From Trichloromonas sp034002365 (lineage in GTDB: Bacteria; Desulfobacterota; Desulfuromonadia; Desulfuromonadales; Trichloromonadaceae), in assembly GCA_034002365.1 (NCBI GenBank), contig JAVFAR010000038.1, positions 1 through 23,433 on the forward strand: a DNA stretch of 23,433 nt, in the 5' to 3' direction. Shown here one piece after another: positions 1 to 10,222 of this stretch. The notes beneath the pieces were generated by a model. The model was not told where the DNA came from. It saw only the letters and a list, made by a program, of their open reading frames with translations, and did no database searches. The number at the start of each line of letters is the position of its first letter. Position 1 is the first letter of the stretch. A program made the translations under genes and the position numbers.

Positions 1-1056
1 CTGATCGAGATGCGCAAACGCCGGGGGAGTCTCGATTTCGACCTGCCCGAGGCCGAGGTGATTCTCGGGCTGACCGGCAAGCCCGAGAACATTCTTCGCG
101 CCGAGCGCACCTTCGCCCATCGGCTGATCGAGGAGTTCATGCTTGCCGCCAATGAGGCGACGGCGTCTTTTCTCCACGAGCGCCAGGCGCCGGTGCTCTA
201 CCGCATCCATGAACCGCCCGATCTGGAAAAACTCCAGGAGTTCCAGGCTTTCGCGGCCCATTTCAATTTCGGTCTGAAGCTTTCGGAGAAGGGGGTCGAC
301 GCCGCCGAGTTGCAGAAGCTGCTGGCCGAGCTTCAGGGGCGGCCCGAGGAGAAGCTGCTCAACAACGTCCTTTTGCGCAGTCTCAAGCAGGCGCGCTACG
401 CGCCGGAGAATGTCGGCCATTTCGGGCTGGCCGCCGAACTCTACTGCCACTTCACCTCGCCCATCCGCCGCTATCCCGACCTCATCATCCATCGCCTCCT
501 GCGCGAGGTGCTGCGCGCCGGGCAGCTGAGCGAGGAGCGCACGGCGACCTGGAAAAAGTATCTGCCGGGAGCCGGAGAACGGACGTCGATGTGCGAACGG
601 CGGGCGATGGAAGCGGAACGGGAGATCGTCGCCCTGAAGAAGTGTCAGTTCATGCTCCCCCGTCTGGGCGAGGAATTTACGGCCCTGGTTTCAGGGGTGC
701 GCCCCTTTGGCTTTTTTGTCGAGCTGGATGAGATCTTTGTCGAGGGGCTGGTGCATATCTCCAGTCTGGAAGACGATTTCTATCATTACGAGGAAGATCT
801 TCAGCGTCTGATCGGCGAGCATCGGCGGCGGATTTTCCAGGTCGGCCAGCCCCTGCGGGTGCGTTTGAACCGGGTCGATGTGCCGCGCCGGGAGATCGAT
901 TTCGTGCTGGTGGAAGAAGCGACGACCCTGGCTTCCCACCCCGTCCGTCGAAAAAAGGCCCCCGCGCGAAGGGAAGGCAACCCGAAGCAACGCCCGGAAA
1001 AAAAGGGGGGACCGGCCGCCAGGCGCAAGTCCCGGGCGAAGAGGCCGGATTCGTGA
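1..1056 (+). CDS. rnr: Ribonuclease R, C-terminal part (5' end outside window)
   Basis: This is the C-terminal third to half of a processive 3'-5' exoribonuclease of the RNase II/R family, which degrades structured RNA in the cytoplasm. The reading frame is open from base 1 (Leu-Ile-Glu-Met), so the start and the catalytic aspartate cluster lie upstream of the window. Visible are the end of the RNB domain, including the conserved PIRRYPDLIIHRLL stretch (about residues 150-165 of the fragment), and then an S1 RNA-binding domain (about residues 226-303, beginning FTALVSGVRPFGFFVELDE). The protein ends in a strongly basic Lys/Arg/Pro-rich tail, which is typical of RNase R and not of RNase II. 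The stop overlaps the next start by 4 bases (GTGA), so it is probably co-transcribed with ribF and aroE. Family assignment is secure; the choice of RNase R over RNase II rests on the S1 plus basic tail. Confidence 0.92.
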   Translation: MIEMRKRRGSLDFDLPEAEVILGLTGKPENILRAERTFAHRLIEEFMLAANEATASFLHERQAPVLYRIHEPPDLEKLQEFQAFAAHFNFGLKLSEKGVDAAELQKLLAELQGRPEEKLLNNVLLRSLKQARYAPENVGHFGLAAELYCHFTSPIRRYPDLIIHRLLREVLRAGQLSEERTATWKKYLPGAGERTSMCERRAMEAEREIVALKKCQFMLPRLGEEFTALVSGVRPFGFFVELDEIFVEGLVHISSLEDDFYHYEEDLQRLIGEHRRRIFQVGQPLRVRLNRVDVPRREIDFVLVEEATTLASHPVRRKKAPARREGNPKQRPEKKGGPAARRKSRAKRPDS

Positions 1057-2063
1057 AAATCATCCGCGATCTTCAGGCCCTGGCCACGCCGCCTCGGGAG
1101 ACGGTGCTGACCATCGGCAATTTCGACGGGGTTCATCTCGGGCACCGGGAAATCTTCCGGCGGGTGGTGCGCAAGGCCCGTTCCATCGGCGGGACGGCGG
1201 CGGTGCTGACCTTCGATCCCCATCCCCTCAAGGTGCTCGCTCCCGAGCAGGCGCCGAAGATGCTCAACACCCGCGCGGAAAAGGAGCTGCTCATCGCCGC
1301 CTCGCGCATCGACCTGCTCGTCTGCCTCCCCTTTACCCGCGAGCTGGCCCGGCTGACCGCCGAGGAATTCGTTCAGCAGGTTCTGGCCGGGAAACTGGCG
1401 GTGCGCCATCTCATCGTCGGTTACGACTACGCCTTCGGCCGGGGGCGCCTCGGCAACATCCGTTTTCTCCAGGAACAGGGGCGGGAACTCGGCTTTACCG
1501 TCGAGGTGCTGGAACCCCTGGCCGAGCATAACGTCGTCTACAGCAGCTCCCTGGTGCGCAACATGATCAGCGCCGGCGATGTCGCCGGGGCGGTGCGCTT
1601 TCTCGGCCGCCACTATACGTTGGAGGGGGTGGTCGCCCACGGCGCCGAGCGGGGACGCAAGCTCGGCTTTCCCACCGCCAACCTGGTGACGGAGAAGGAG
1701 CTGCTGCCCATTCCCGGCGTCTACGCGGTGAAGGTCCGGCGCGGCCGGGAACTGTACGACGGTGTTCTCAACATCGGCTGGAATCCCACCTTCGGCAACC
1801 AGGAGGTGACGGTGGAGGTCCATCTTCTCGATTTTTCCGGCGATCTCTACGGCGAGACCCTGCGCGTCTACTTCTACCAGCGGCTGCGCAACGAAAAGCG
1901 CTTCCCCTCGCTGGTCGAGCTCTGCCAGGCCATCGCCGCCGACATCGCCGCCGCCCGGGAGATCCTCGGGAAGCGGCGACTGGTCACCTACCGGGAATAT
2001 CTCGATACGATCACCGAGTCGGAACCGCCCGGCTCGGGACTGGGAGAATGGCATGAAGATTAG
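1053..2063 (+). CDS. ribF: Bifunctional riboflavin kinase / FAD synthetase RibF
   Basis: The protein makes FMN from riboflavin and ATP, then FAD from FMN and ATP. It has 336 residues, normal for prokaryotic RibF. The N-terminal nucleotidyltransferase domain shows GNFDGVHLGH (residues 22-31) and FDPHPLKVL. The C-terminal riboflavin kinase domain shows GFPTANL (205-211), the PTAN motif that binds Mg-ATP, and then GVYAV and NIGWNPTFG. A short tail of about 30 residues after the kinase fold (ending SGLGEWHED) is not conserved in the family. The start is GTG at 1053, overlapping the RNase R stop; no other start precedes the first motif in a sensible place. The last 11 bases overlap aroE, which points to translational coupling in an rnr-ribF-aroE operon. 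Confidence 0.95.
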   Translation: MKIIRDLQALATPPRETVLTIGNFDGVHLGHREIFRRVVRKARSIGGTAAVLTFDPHPLKVLAPEQAPKMLNTRAEKELLIAASRIDLLVCLPFTRELARLTAEEFVQQVLAGKLAVRHLIVGYDYAFGRGRLGNIRFLQEQGRELGFTVEVLEPLAEHNVVYSSSLVRNMISAGDVAGAVRFLGRHYTLEGVVAHGAERGRKLGFPTANLVTEKELLPIPGVYAVKVRRGRELYDGVLNIGWNPTFGNQEVTVEVHLLDFSGDLYGETLRVYFYQRLRNEKRFPSLVELCQAIAADIAAAREILGKRRLVTYREYLDTITESEPPGSGLGEWHED

Positions 2064-2916
2064 CGGTACCACCCGAATCCTCGGGATTTTCGGCGATCCG
2101 GTAAAGCATTCCCTGTCGCCGCTCATGCATAACGAGGCGCTGGCGCGAATCGGCTACGACGCCGTCTATGTCCCTTTTCACGTGCTTCCCGACGCTCTGC
2201 CGCAGGCGGTCGAATCGATACGGATCCTTGACTTGCTCGGTGTCAATTTGACCGTTCCCCACAAGGAACGGGTCTGTTCCCTGCTCGACGAGATCGATCC
2301 CCAGGCCCGGCTGATCGGCGCCGTCAACACCGTCGTCAACCGGCAGGGGCGGCTCATCGGCTACAATACCGACGGAGTCGGTTTTCTCCGCTCCCTGGCC
2401 GAGGACCTCGGCTTCGACCCGGCGGGACGGCGCGTTCTCCTGCTCGGTGCCGGCGGCGCCGGCCGCGCCGCCTTGGTTGCCCTGGCCGGGGCCGGGGCCG
2501 GGGCGATCGTCGTCGCCAATCGCACTCCCGAGCGGGCGGCGGCGCTGGTGGCGGAGTTCCGGCCGGTCTTTTCCGGCACGTCGTTTGCAAGTTGCAGTCT
2601 GGCCACCGAGGACCTGGCGGCGCACCTGCCCGGGGTCGACGTCGTGGTGAACAGCTCGGCGCTGGGGCTCGGGGGGGAGTCTCTTCCCGGCTTCCCCTGG
2701 GAAAAACTCCCGGCTTTCGCGGTGGTATACGATATGGTCTACGGCTTCGAGCCCACCCCGCTGCTGCGCGCGGCCGCCGCGCGCGGCCATGCCGGGGCCG
2801 ACGGGCTGGGCATGCTCGCCGCCCAGGGGGAGGAGGGGTTTCGGCTCTGGACCGGCCAGGCTCCGCCATCCGGCGTGATGAAGGCGCGACTTTTGGCGGC
2901 GGTCGCCGTTCGTTAG
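2053..2916 (+). CDS. aroE: Shikimate dehydrogenase (NADP-dependent)
   Basis: AroE reduces 3-dehydroshikimate to shikimate with NADPH in aromatic amino acid synthesis. The 287-residue length is normal. The shikimate-binding SLSPLMHN (20-27), the catalytic pair Lys71 (in NLTVPHKE) and Asp107 (in YNTDGVGF), the NADP loop GAGGAGRA (132-139) and the NADP-selecting NRT (156-158) are all present, so it should be an active AroE rather than a YdiB- or quinate-type paralogue. The ATG at 2053 lies inside the end of ribF (11-base overlap). The 59 bases between its stop and the pilB start leave room for a separate pilB ribosome binding site but show no clear terminator, so read-through into the pilus block is likely. 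A sigma-54-like sequence lies inside this gene (see 2574-2590). Confidence 0.95.
   Translation: MKISGTTRILGIFGDPVKHSLSPLMHNEALARIGYDAVYVPFHVLPDALPQAVESIRILDLLGVNLTVPHKERVCSLLDEIDPQARLIGAVNTVVNRQGRLIGYNTDGVGFLRSLAEDLGFDPAGRRVLLLGAGGAGRAALVALAGAGAGAIVVANRTPERAAALVAEFRPVFSGTSFASCSLATEDLAAHLPGVDVVVNSSALGLGGESLPGFPWEKLPAFAVVYDMVYGFEPTPLLRAAAARGHAGADGLGMLAAQGEEGFRLWTGQAPPSGVMKARLLAAVAVR
2574..2590 (+). promoter_or_regulatory. Candidate sigma-54 (-24/-12) promoter inside aroE
   Basis: The sequence CGGCACGTCGTTTGCAA matches the sigma-54 consensus TGGCACG-N4-TTGCA at every consensus base except the first T. GG (2575-2576) and GC (2587-2588) are separated by exactly 10 bases, as required. It points towards pilB, whose start lies about 385 bases downstream. 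PilR, a sigma-54 activator, is encoded in the same cluster. Against it: it sits inside a coding region, the leader would be long, and no activator binding site could be verified by eye. Confidence 0.35.
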
Positions 2917-2975
2917 CTCTCTTTTTATGAAATTGCCGGATCTTGTACCCGGCCGACTTTGTGAGGAATTGTCCC

Positions 2976-4685
<1,710 letters not shown>

Positions 4686-4708
4686 CGATTTTTTGTTGAA
4701 ATGGCCCT

Positions 4709-4727
4709 GCCGCGCCGGCGGCTTTTT
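4709..4727 (+). terminator. Terminator-like hairpin between pilB and pilT
   Basis: GCCGC (4709-4713), a GCCG loop and GCGGC (4718-4722) form a perfect 5-base-pair stem, followed at once by five T. It lies 24 bases after the pilB stop and before the pilT ribosome binding site. The stem is short, so partial termination or an mRNA 3' end seems more likely than a full stop; it could lower pilT relative to pilB. Activity is inferred only. Confidence 0.4.
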
Positions 4728-4747
4728 ACTGACGAGGTGTGACGCCT

Positions 4748-5866
4748 ATGGTAAGCATGCATCAGCTTTTGAAAACGATGGTCGAACAGGGGGCCTCGGA
4801 CCTGCACATTTCCACGGGAACGGCCCCCCTGGTGCGCATCGACGGCGAAATAGTCCCCCTCAAGCTGCCCCTGCTGCAGCCGGCGGATACCAAGCAGCTC
4901 TGCTACAGCATTCTCACCGATGCCCAGAAACGTAAATTCGAGGAGGAGAACGAACTCGACCTCTCCTTCGGGGTCAAGGGGCTTTCCCGTTTCCGCGGCA
5001 ATCTCTTCATGCAGCGCGGCGCCGTGGCCGGGGCCTTCCGGCTCATCCCTTACCAGATCAAGACCTTCGACGAGCTGGGATTGCCCCAGGTGGTGCGGGA
5101 CATCTGCAAGAAGCCCCGGGGGCTGGTGCTGGTCACCGGTCCGACCGGCAGCGGCAAGTCGACGACCCTGGCGTCGATGATCGATTCGATCAACACGGAG
5201 CGGGCCGAGCACATCATCACCATCGAGGACCCCGTCGAGTTCCTCCATCCCCACAAAAAATGCCTGGTCAATCAGCGGGAGGTGGGGGCCGATACCCAGT
5301 CCTTCAAGAAGGCGCTGAAATACATTCTGCGCCAGGACCCCGACGTGGTCCTGCTCGGCGAGATGCGCGACATGGAGACCATCGAAGCGGCGCTGACCAT
5401 CGCCGAGACCGGCCATCTCTGTTTCGCCACCTTGCACACCAATTCCTGCGTGCAGACCATCAACCGCATTGTCGACGTCTTTCCCACCAATCAGCAGCAG
5501 CAGGTGCGCACCCAGCTCTCCTTCGTTCTCGAAGGGGTGCTCTCCCAGACCCTGCTGCCCAGAGCCGGCGGTAACGGGCGGGTGCTGGCCCTGGAGGTGA
5601 TGGTGCCGAACATGGCGATTCGTGCCCTGATCCGTGACGACAAGGTGCATCAGATCTATTCGCAGATGCAGATGGGGCAGGACAAGTTCGGCATGCAGAC
5701 CATGAACCAGGCGCTCTTCATGCTCTACCACCGGAAGCTGGTGACCATGGAGACGGCGCTCACCCGCACCTCGGAGCCGGAGGAGCTCAAGCAGATGATC
5801 GCCAATCCGGCGTCGGTGCTGCGCCGCAATGTCACCGGCGGCGCTCCCGCGCCGCAACGGCAGTAG
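4748..5866 (+). CDS. pilT: Type IV pilus retraction ATPase PilT
   Basis: Cytoplasmic hexameric ATPase that powers pilus retraction. It has 372 residues from the ATG at 4748; GAGG at 4734-4737 is 10 bases upstream. A GTG at 4739 is too close to that site, and an ATG at 4757 remains possible. Motifs are GASDLHI near the N terminus, Walker A GPTGSGKS (131-138), the Asp box around ITIEDPVEFLHPHKK, Walker B QDPDVVLLGEMRD and the His box ATLHTNS. The AIRNLIRE-type motif of retraction ATPases is present as AIRALIRDDKVHQIYSQMQ. It lacks the N-terminal MshEN domain and zinc cysteines of PilB, as expected. The spacing to pilB is 62 bases with a terminator-like hairpin. The decamer GACGAGGTGT before this gene is repeated exactly before pilC. 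Confidence 0.95.
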   Translation: MVSMHQLLKTMVEQGASDLHISTGTAPLVRIDGEIVPLKLPLLQPADTKQLCYSILTDAQKRKFEEENELDLSFGVKGLSRFRGNLFMQRGAVAGAFRLIPYQIKTFDELGLPQVVRDICKKPRGLVLVTGPTGSGKSTTLASMIDSINTERAEHIITIEDPVEFLHPHKKCLVNQREVGADTQSFKKALKYILRQDPDVVLLGEMRDMETIEAALTIAETGHLCFATLHTNSCVQTINRIVDVFPTNQQQQVRTQLSFVLEGVLSQTLLPRAGGNGRVLALEVMVPNMAIRALIRDDKVHQIYSQMQMGQDKFGMQTMNQALFMLYHRKLVTMETALTRTSEPEELKQMIANPASVLRRNVTGGAPAPQRQ

Positions 5867-5878
5867 CTCGATCCTAAC

Positions 5879-5903
5879 GGGCCGGGCGCAAGGCCGCCCG
5901 CCC
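5879..5903 (+). other. GC-rich hairpin in the pilT-pilC spacer
   Basis: GGGCCGGGCG (5879-5888) can pair with CGCCCGCCC (5895-5903), giving about nine base pairs with one bulged C and a six-base loop. No T run follows, so it is not a classical terminator. It may instead protect the mRNA 3' end or separate pilT from pilC transcripts. It lies 12 bases after the pilT stop. Confidence 0.4.
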
Positions 5904-5937
5904 TGAACCCATCGGTGTTTCAAGACGAGGTGTTTTT

Positions 5938-7155
5938 ATGGCGAAGTTTTCCTGGGAAGGCAAGAATCGCGCGGGACAGGTGCAGAAGGGGGAGATGGAT
6001 GCGCCCAACGAGGCGGCGGTCAATGCCCAGTTGCGCCGGAACGGGATCATGCCGACCAAGGTCAAGGAGCGGGGGAAGGGGCTCGATGCCGAACTGAAAA
6101 TCCCCGGCTTCGCCCCGAAGATCACCACCAAGGATCTGGTGGTCTTCACCCGTCAGTTCGCCACCATGATCGATGCCGGTCTCCCTCTGGTCCAGTGTCT
6201 CGATATCCTCGGCCGCCAGCAGGACAACAAGACCTTCAAGGGGATACTGGTCAACGTCAAGGAGGCGGTGGAGTCCGGCTCGACCTTCGCCGACGCCCTG
6301 AAGAAACATCCCAAGGCTTTTGACGATCTTTATGTCAACCTGGTCGCGGCCGGTGAGGTCGGCGGTATTCTCGACACCATCCTCAACCGTCTCGCCGCCT
6401 ACATCGAGAAGGCGCTCAAGCTGAAAAAACAGGTCAAGAGCGCCATGACCTATCCGACCACCATCATCGGCATCGCCGTGCTGGTCATCGCCGTCATCCT
6501 GGTTTTCGTCATCCCCGCTTTTGAAAAGATGTTCGCCGATTTCGGCGGCTCTCTGCCGATGCCGACCCAGGTCGTCATCAACATGAGTAACTTCATCCAG
6601 AAGTACATTCTCGTCATCATCGCCGGCATTTTCCTCACCATCTGGGGCGTCAAACGCATCTACCGGACCAAGGCGGGGCGGGCGGCGATCGACAAGTGGG
6701 CCTTGAAGGTCCCGGTTTTCGGTATTCTCATCCGCAAGGTCGCGGTCGCCAAGTTCACCCGTACCCTGGGGACGATGATCTCCAGCGGCGTGCCGATTCT
6801 CGACGGTCTCGATATCGTCGCCAAGACCGCCGGCAACAAGACGGTGGAAGCGGCCATCTACAAGGTGCGCCAGAGCATCAGCGAGGGCAAGACCATCGCC
6901 GAACCGCTGGAAGAGTCGGGGGTCTTCCCGCCCATGGTCTGCCAGATGATCGCGGTCGGCGAGCAGTCCGGCGCCATCGACACCATGCTCAACAAGATCG
7001 CCGACTTCTACGACGATGAGGTGGACGACGCGGTGGCCAACCTGACCGCCATGATGGAACCGCTGCTCATGCTCTTTCTCGGCACCACCGTCGGCGGCCT
7101 GGTTATCGCCATGTACCTGCCGATCTTCAAGCTGGCCGGCACCGTCGGCGGCTGA
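5938..7155 (+). CDS. pilC: Type IV pilus inner-membrane platform protein PilC (GspF family)
   Basis: PilC forms the inner-membrane platform on which PilB and PilT act during pilus extension and retraction. It has 405 residues, normal for the family. Two T2SSF domains repeat the fold: the first contains FTRQFATMIDAGLPL, the second FTRTLGTMISSGVPI. Hydrophobic segments lie at about 172-195, 223-243 and 376-398. The start ATG at 5938 has GAGG upstream within the decamer GACGAGGTGT, spaced 7 bases. The stop shares one base with the pilS start (TGATG), so PilC and PilS are probably translationally coupled. PilC N-terminal regions bind the ATPases in related systems. Confidence 0.95.
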   Translation: MAKFSWEGKNRAGQVQKGEMDAPNEAAVNAQLRRNGIMPTKVKERGKGLDAELKIPGFAPKITTKDLVVFTRQFATMIDAGLPLVQCLDILGRQQDNKTFKGILVNVKEAVESGSTFADALKKHPKAFDDLYVNLVAAGEVGGILDTILNRLAAYIEKALKLKKQVKSAMTYPTTIIGIAVLVIAVILVFVIPAFEKMFADFGGSLPMPTQVVINMSNFIQKYILVIIAGIFLTIWGVKRIYRTKAGRAAIDKWALKVPVFGILIRKVAVAKFTRTLGTMISSGVPILDGLDIVAKTAGNKTVEAAIYKVRQSISEGKTIAEPLEESGVFPPMVCQMIAVGEQSGAIDTMLNKIADFYDDEVDDAVANLTAMMEPLLMLFLGTTVGGLVIAMYLPIFKLAGTVGG

Positions 7156-8831
7156 TGCGGACACTTCTCGAGATCCTGCGCCGCCCCCGCCCGAGCCGGG
7201 TGGCCAGGAGTCAGTTGCGCTGGTATCTGCTGGTCCGTGCGCTGATCATCGCCCTCTTTCTCCTCGGGGCGGTGGTCTATCAATGGCACGGCCGGGGGCT
7301 GGCCCTTTCCCCGGTCCTGCTCGCCCTTTATCTCATCGGCGGGCTGTGCGCCGCGCAGATCGGCCTCTCGGCTCTTCTGCTCCCCCATGTGCGTCATACC
7401 CGCCTCTTTATTCAGGGTCAGATCGTCTGGGATCTGCTTCTGGCCACGGCGCTGATCTACGTCACCGGCGGCATCGAGAGCCTCTTTTCCTTCCTCTACA
7501 TTTTCGTCATCATCGGCGCCAGCCTTTTTTTCAGCCGGCGGGACATCCTGTTCGTCGCCTCGGCCTCGGCCATCCTCTACGGCAGTCTGCTCGATCTGCA
7601 ATACTACGGCTATCTCCCCTTTTTCGGGGGGGCGGGGCTTGCCCAGCGGGTTGACGGCAACGCGGTCTTTTATTCGGTCTTCGTCAATGTTCTCGCCTTC
7701 TTCTGCACCGCGCTCTTCAGCACGATCCTGGTCGATCGCCTGCGGCGGAGCGAAGCGGCCCTGGAAAAGCGCGAGATCGACTTCGAAGAGCTGGAAAATC
7801 TCAACCGCACGATTCTCGCCAATGTCACCAGCGGGTTGATGATCGTCAATCCCGAAGGAAGGATTCGCTCCTTCAATCAGGCGGCGGGAAGGATTTCCGG
7901 CCTTTCCCTGTCCGAGGTCTACAATCGCGGGCTGTCCGAGCTTTTCCCCGATTTTCAGGTTTTCGGCGAAAAGGGTTTCCTTCTCGTCAACCGGCGGGAA
8001 TGTCCCTTCGTCACTGCCGACGGGCGGAGTCTGACCCTCGGCTACGCCTCGTCCCTGATGCGCGATTCCCAGGGGAAGATTCTCGGGCTGCTCGTCGCTT
8101 TTCAGGATCTCACCGAATTCAAACTGCTGGAAGAACAGCTCAAGCGCGCCGACCGCCTCGCCGCCGTCGGCCGTCTGGCTTCGGGCATGGCCCATGAAAT
8201 CCGCAACCCCCTGGCCTCCATCAGCGGCAGCGCCCAGCTGCTGCTCGAAGGCGGGCATCTCACCGAGACGGAACAGCGTCTGATGAAGATCATCGTCAAG
8301 GAAGCCCAGCGGCTCAACGTGCTCCTGACCGATTTTCTGGTCTATGCCCGGCCGCGCCCGGCGCAGCGCCTTCCGGTCGATGTCGCGCGGCTGCTCGACG
8401 AACTGATCGAGGTGCTCGCCGGCGATCAGCGCTTTTCCGGCCTGCATCTGGTTCGTGCCTACCGCGGCCCTTTTCGTCTCGCCATCGACCGTCAGCAGCT
8501 CCGTCAGGCCCTGTGGAACCTGGCGATCAACGCCGCCGAGGTCATGCCCGAAGGCGGGACGCTCACCTTCGGCATCCTGCCCGAGGAATCGGCGATCTAT
8601 GTGGAGGATAGCGGCCCGGGCATTGCCGAAGAGCTGCGCGGCCGGATTTTCGAGCCCTTTTTCACCACCAAGGACAAAGGCTCCGGTCTCGGGCTGGCGA
8701 CCGTGCACGCCATCGTCGAAGGACACGGCGGCGAAGTGCGGGTCGAGCCCGGCGCCGCCGGCGGCACCCGATTCACCATCCGATTACCGCAACCACCGGA
8801 ACCCGGTTCCGTTACCGAGGAAAGACCATGA
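7155..8831 (+). CDS. pilS: PilS-type sensor histidine kinase
   Basis: Membrane sensor kinase expected to phosphorylate PilR. The 558 residues start at the ATG overlapping the pilC stop. Six hydrophobic segments fall between about residues 22 and 195, as in PilS. A PAS domain follows (about 210-325, with NPEGRIRSFNQAAGR). The HisKA domain has the phospho-acceptor His347 in MAHEIRNPLASISG. The ATPase domain shows the N box (NLAINAAEVMPEGG), G1 (DSGPGI), F box (FEPFFTT) and G2 (GSGLGL), so it should be catalytically competent. In Pseudomonas, PilS senses pilin in the membrane; whether this homologue does so is inference. The final ATGA overlaps the pilR start by four bases. Confidence 0.93.
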   Translation: MRTLLEILRRPRPSRVARSQLRWYLLVRALIIALFLLGAVVYQWHGRGLALSPVLLALYLIGGLCAAQIGLSALLLPHVRHTRLFIQGQIVWDLLLATALIYVTGGIESLFSFLYIFVIIGASLFFSRRDILFVASASAILYGSLLDLQYYGYLPFFGGAGLAQRVDGNAVFYSVFVNVLAFFCTALFSTILVDRLRRSEAALEKREIDFEELENLNRTILANVTSGLMIVNPEGRIRSFNQAAGRISGLSLSEVYNRGLSELFPDFQVFGEKGFLLVNRRECPFVTADGRSLTLGYASSLMRDSQGKILGLLVAFQDLTEFKLLEEQLKRADRLAAVGRLASGMAHEIRNPLASISGSAQLLLEGGHLTETEQRLMKIIVKEAQRLNVLLTDFLVYARPRPAQRLPVDVARLLDELIEVLAGDQRFSGLHLVRAYRGPFRLAIDRQQLRQALWNLAINAAEVMPEGGTLTFGILPEESAIYVEDSGPGIAEELRGRIFEPFFTTKDKGSGLGLATVHAIVEGHGGEVRVEPGAAGGTRFTIRLPQPPEPGSVTEERP

Positions 8832-10222
8832 CTCAAGAGCCGCGGCCCCGCATTCTCATCGTTGACGACGAGGAGAGCATGCGTGAATTTCTCAGCATCA
8901 TGCTTCACAGCGACGGCTATCAGGTCGACGCCGTCGGCGACGGGCAGCAGGCCGCCGAGCGCCTGCGCTCCTGCGCCTATGATCTGATCATCAGTGACAT
9001 CAAGATGCCGCGAATGACCGGCTTCGAACTGCTCGCCCATGTCCGCCAGCGCTTTCCCGATACCGCCATGATCATGATCACCGCTTTTTCCACCACCGAA
9101 GAAGCGGTGGAGGCGATGAAGAACGGCGCCTACGACTACATCATCAAGCCCTTCAAGAATGACGAGATCCGTCTGGTGGTGCAGAACGCCCTGGAGCGCC
9201 GGAGCCTGCGCCGGGAAAACCAGGAACTCAAGAAGGAGCTGGGCAAGCGCTATTCCTTCTGCAGCCTCATCGGCAAGAGCAAGGGCATGCAGGAGGTATA
9301 CAACCTCATCGAAAAGGTCGCGGCGAGCAAAGCCAACGTCATGATTTTCGGCGAGAGCGGCACCGGCAAGGAACTGGTGGCGCGGGCCATCCATTACAAC
9401 AGCGACCGGCGCGACAAGCCGATCGTCCCCATCAACTGCGGCGCCATCCCCGAGAATCTGCTGGAAAGCGAACTTTTCGGCCATGAAAAGGGGAGTTTCA
9501 CCGGCGCCGTGCAGCAGAAGGCGGGTCTTTTCGAAGTCGCCAACGGCGGCACCCTCTTTCTCGACGAAATCGGCGAACTGCCGGCGATGATGCAGGTCAA
9601 ATTGCTGCGGGTCTTGCAGGAGCGGGAATTCCGCCGGGTGGGGGGAACCAAGGACATCAAGGTCGATGTGCGGGTGGTGACCGCCACCAACAAGGATCTG
9701 GCCGAGGCCGTGGCCAAGGGGACTTTCCGCGAGGATCTCTATTACCGGCTCAACGTCATCTGCGTTACCCTCCCCCCGCTGCGCGAGCGGCGCGGCGACA
9801 TCCCGCTCTTGATCGAGCATTTTTTCGAAAAGCTCAGCGGGCGCAAGGAGATGAAAATCGAGGAGAAGGCCCTGCGCCGCCTGCTCGATTACCATTGGCC
9901 GGGGAATATCCGCGAACTGGAAAATGTCATCGAACGCTGCGTGGTCCTCGGCCCGGCCGAGGAGCTGACCGTCGATTGCCTGCCCGCTCATCTGCGCTAC
10001 GACTCCCCGGTGGTGACCGGCGCCCTGACGCAGATCCCCGATGGCGGGCTCGATCTCGACGCCTACCTGGGGGGGATCGAAAAGGACATTCTGCTCAGGA
10101 CCCTGGAAAAGACCGGCGGCGTGCGCAAGAAGGCCGCCGAGCTGCTCGGCATCACCTTCCGCTCCATCCGTTATCGGCTGGCCAAGTATGGGATCGAAGC
10201 GGAGGGGGAGGAGGAGGGTTAG
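8828..10222 (+). CDS. pilR: PilR-type sigma-54-dependent response regulator
   Basis: NtrC-family activator that, when phosphorylated, hydrolyses ATP to open sigma-54 promoters; in related bacteria it controls the pilin gene. The 464 residues contain a receiver domain with Asp57 (ISDIKMPRMTG), an AAA+ domain with Walker A GESGTGKE (175-182) and the sigma-54-contacting loop GSFTGA (222-227, a tolerated variant of GAFTGA), Walker B GTLFLDEIGELP, and a C-terminal Fis-type helix-turn-helix (about 420-460, ending RSIRYRLAKYGI). It is coupled to pilS by a 4-base overlap. Its stop codon overlaps the stop of the convergent permease gene, and no pilin gene follows, unlike the Geobacter arrangement. Confidence 0.93.
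   Translation: MTQEPRPRILIVDDEESMREFLSIMLHSDGYQVDAVGDGQQAAERLRSCAYDLIISDIKMPRMTGFELLAHVRQRFPDTAMIMITAFSTTEEAVEAMKNGAYDYIIKPFKNDEIRLVVQNALERRSLRRENQELKKELGKRYSFCSLIGKSKGMQEVYNLIEKVAASKANVMIFGESGTGKELVARAIHYNSDRRDKPIVPINCGAIPENLLESELFGHEKGSFTGAVQQKAGLFEVANGGTLFLDEIGELPAMMQVKLLRVLQEREFRRVGGTKDIKVDVRVVTATNKDLAEAVAKGTFREDLYYRLNVICVTLPPLRERRGDIPLLIEHFFEKLSGRKEMKIEEKALRRLLDYHWPGNIRELENVIERCVVLGPAEELTVDCLPAHLRYDSPVVTGALTQIPDGGLDLDAYLGGIEKDILLRTLEKTGGVRKKAAELLGITFRSIRYRLAKYGIEAEGEEEG

Noticed and set aside
2943..2975. Upstream TTG start for PilB
   Set aside because: The later TTG at 2976 has GAGGAA at good spacing and gives the usual N terminus; the extra residues include Cys and Pro not expected there.
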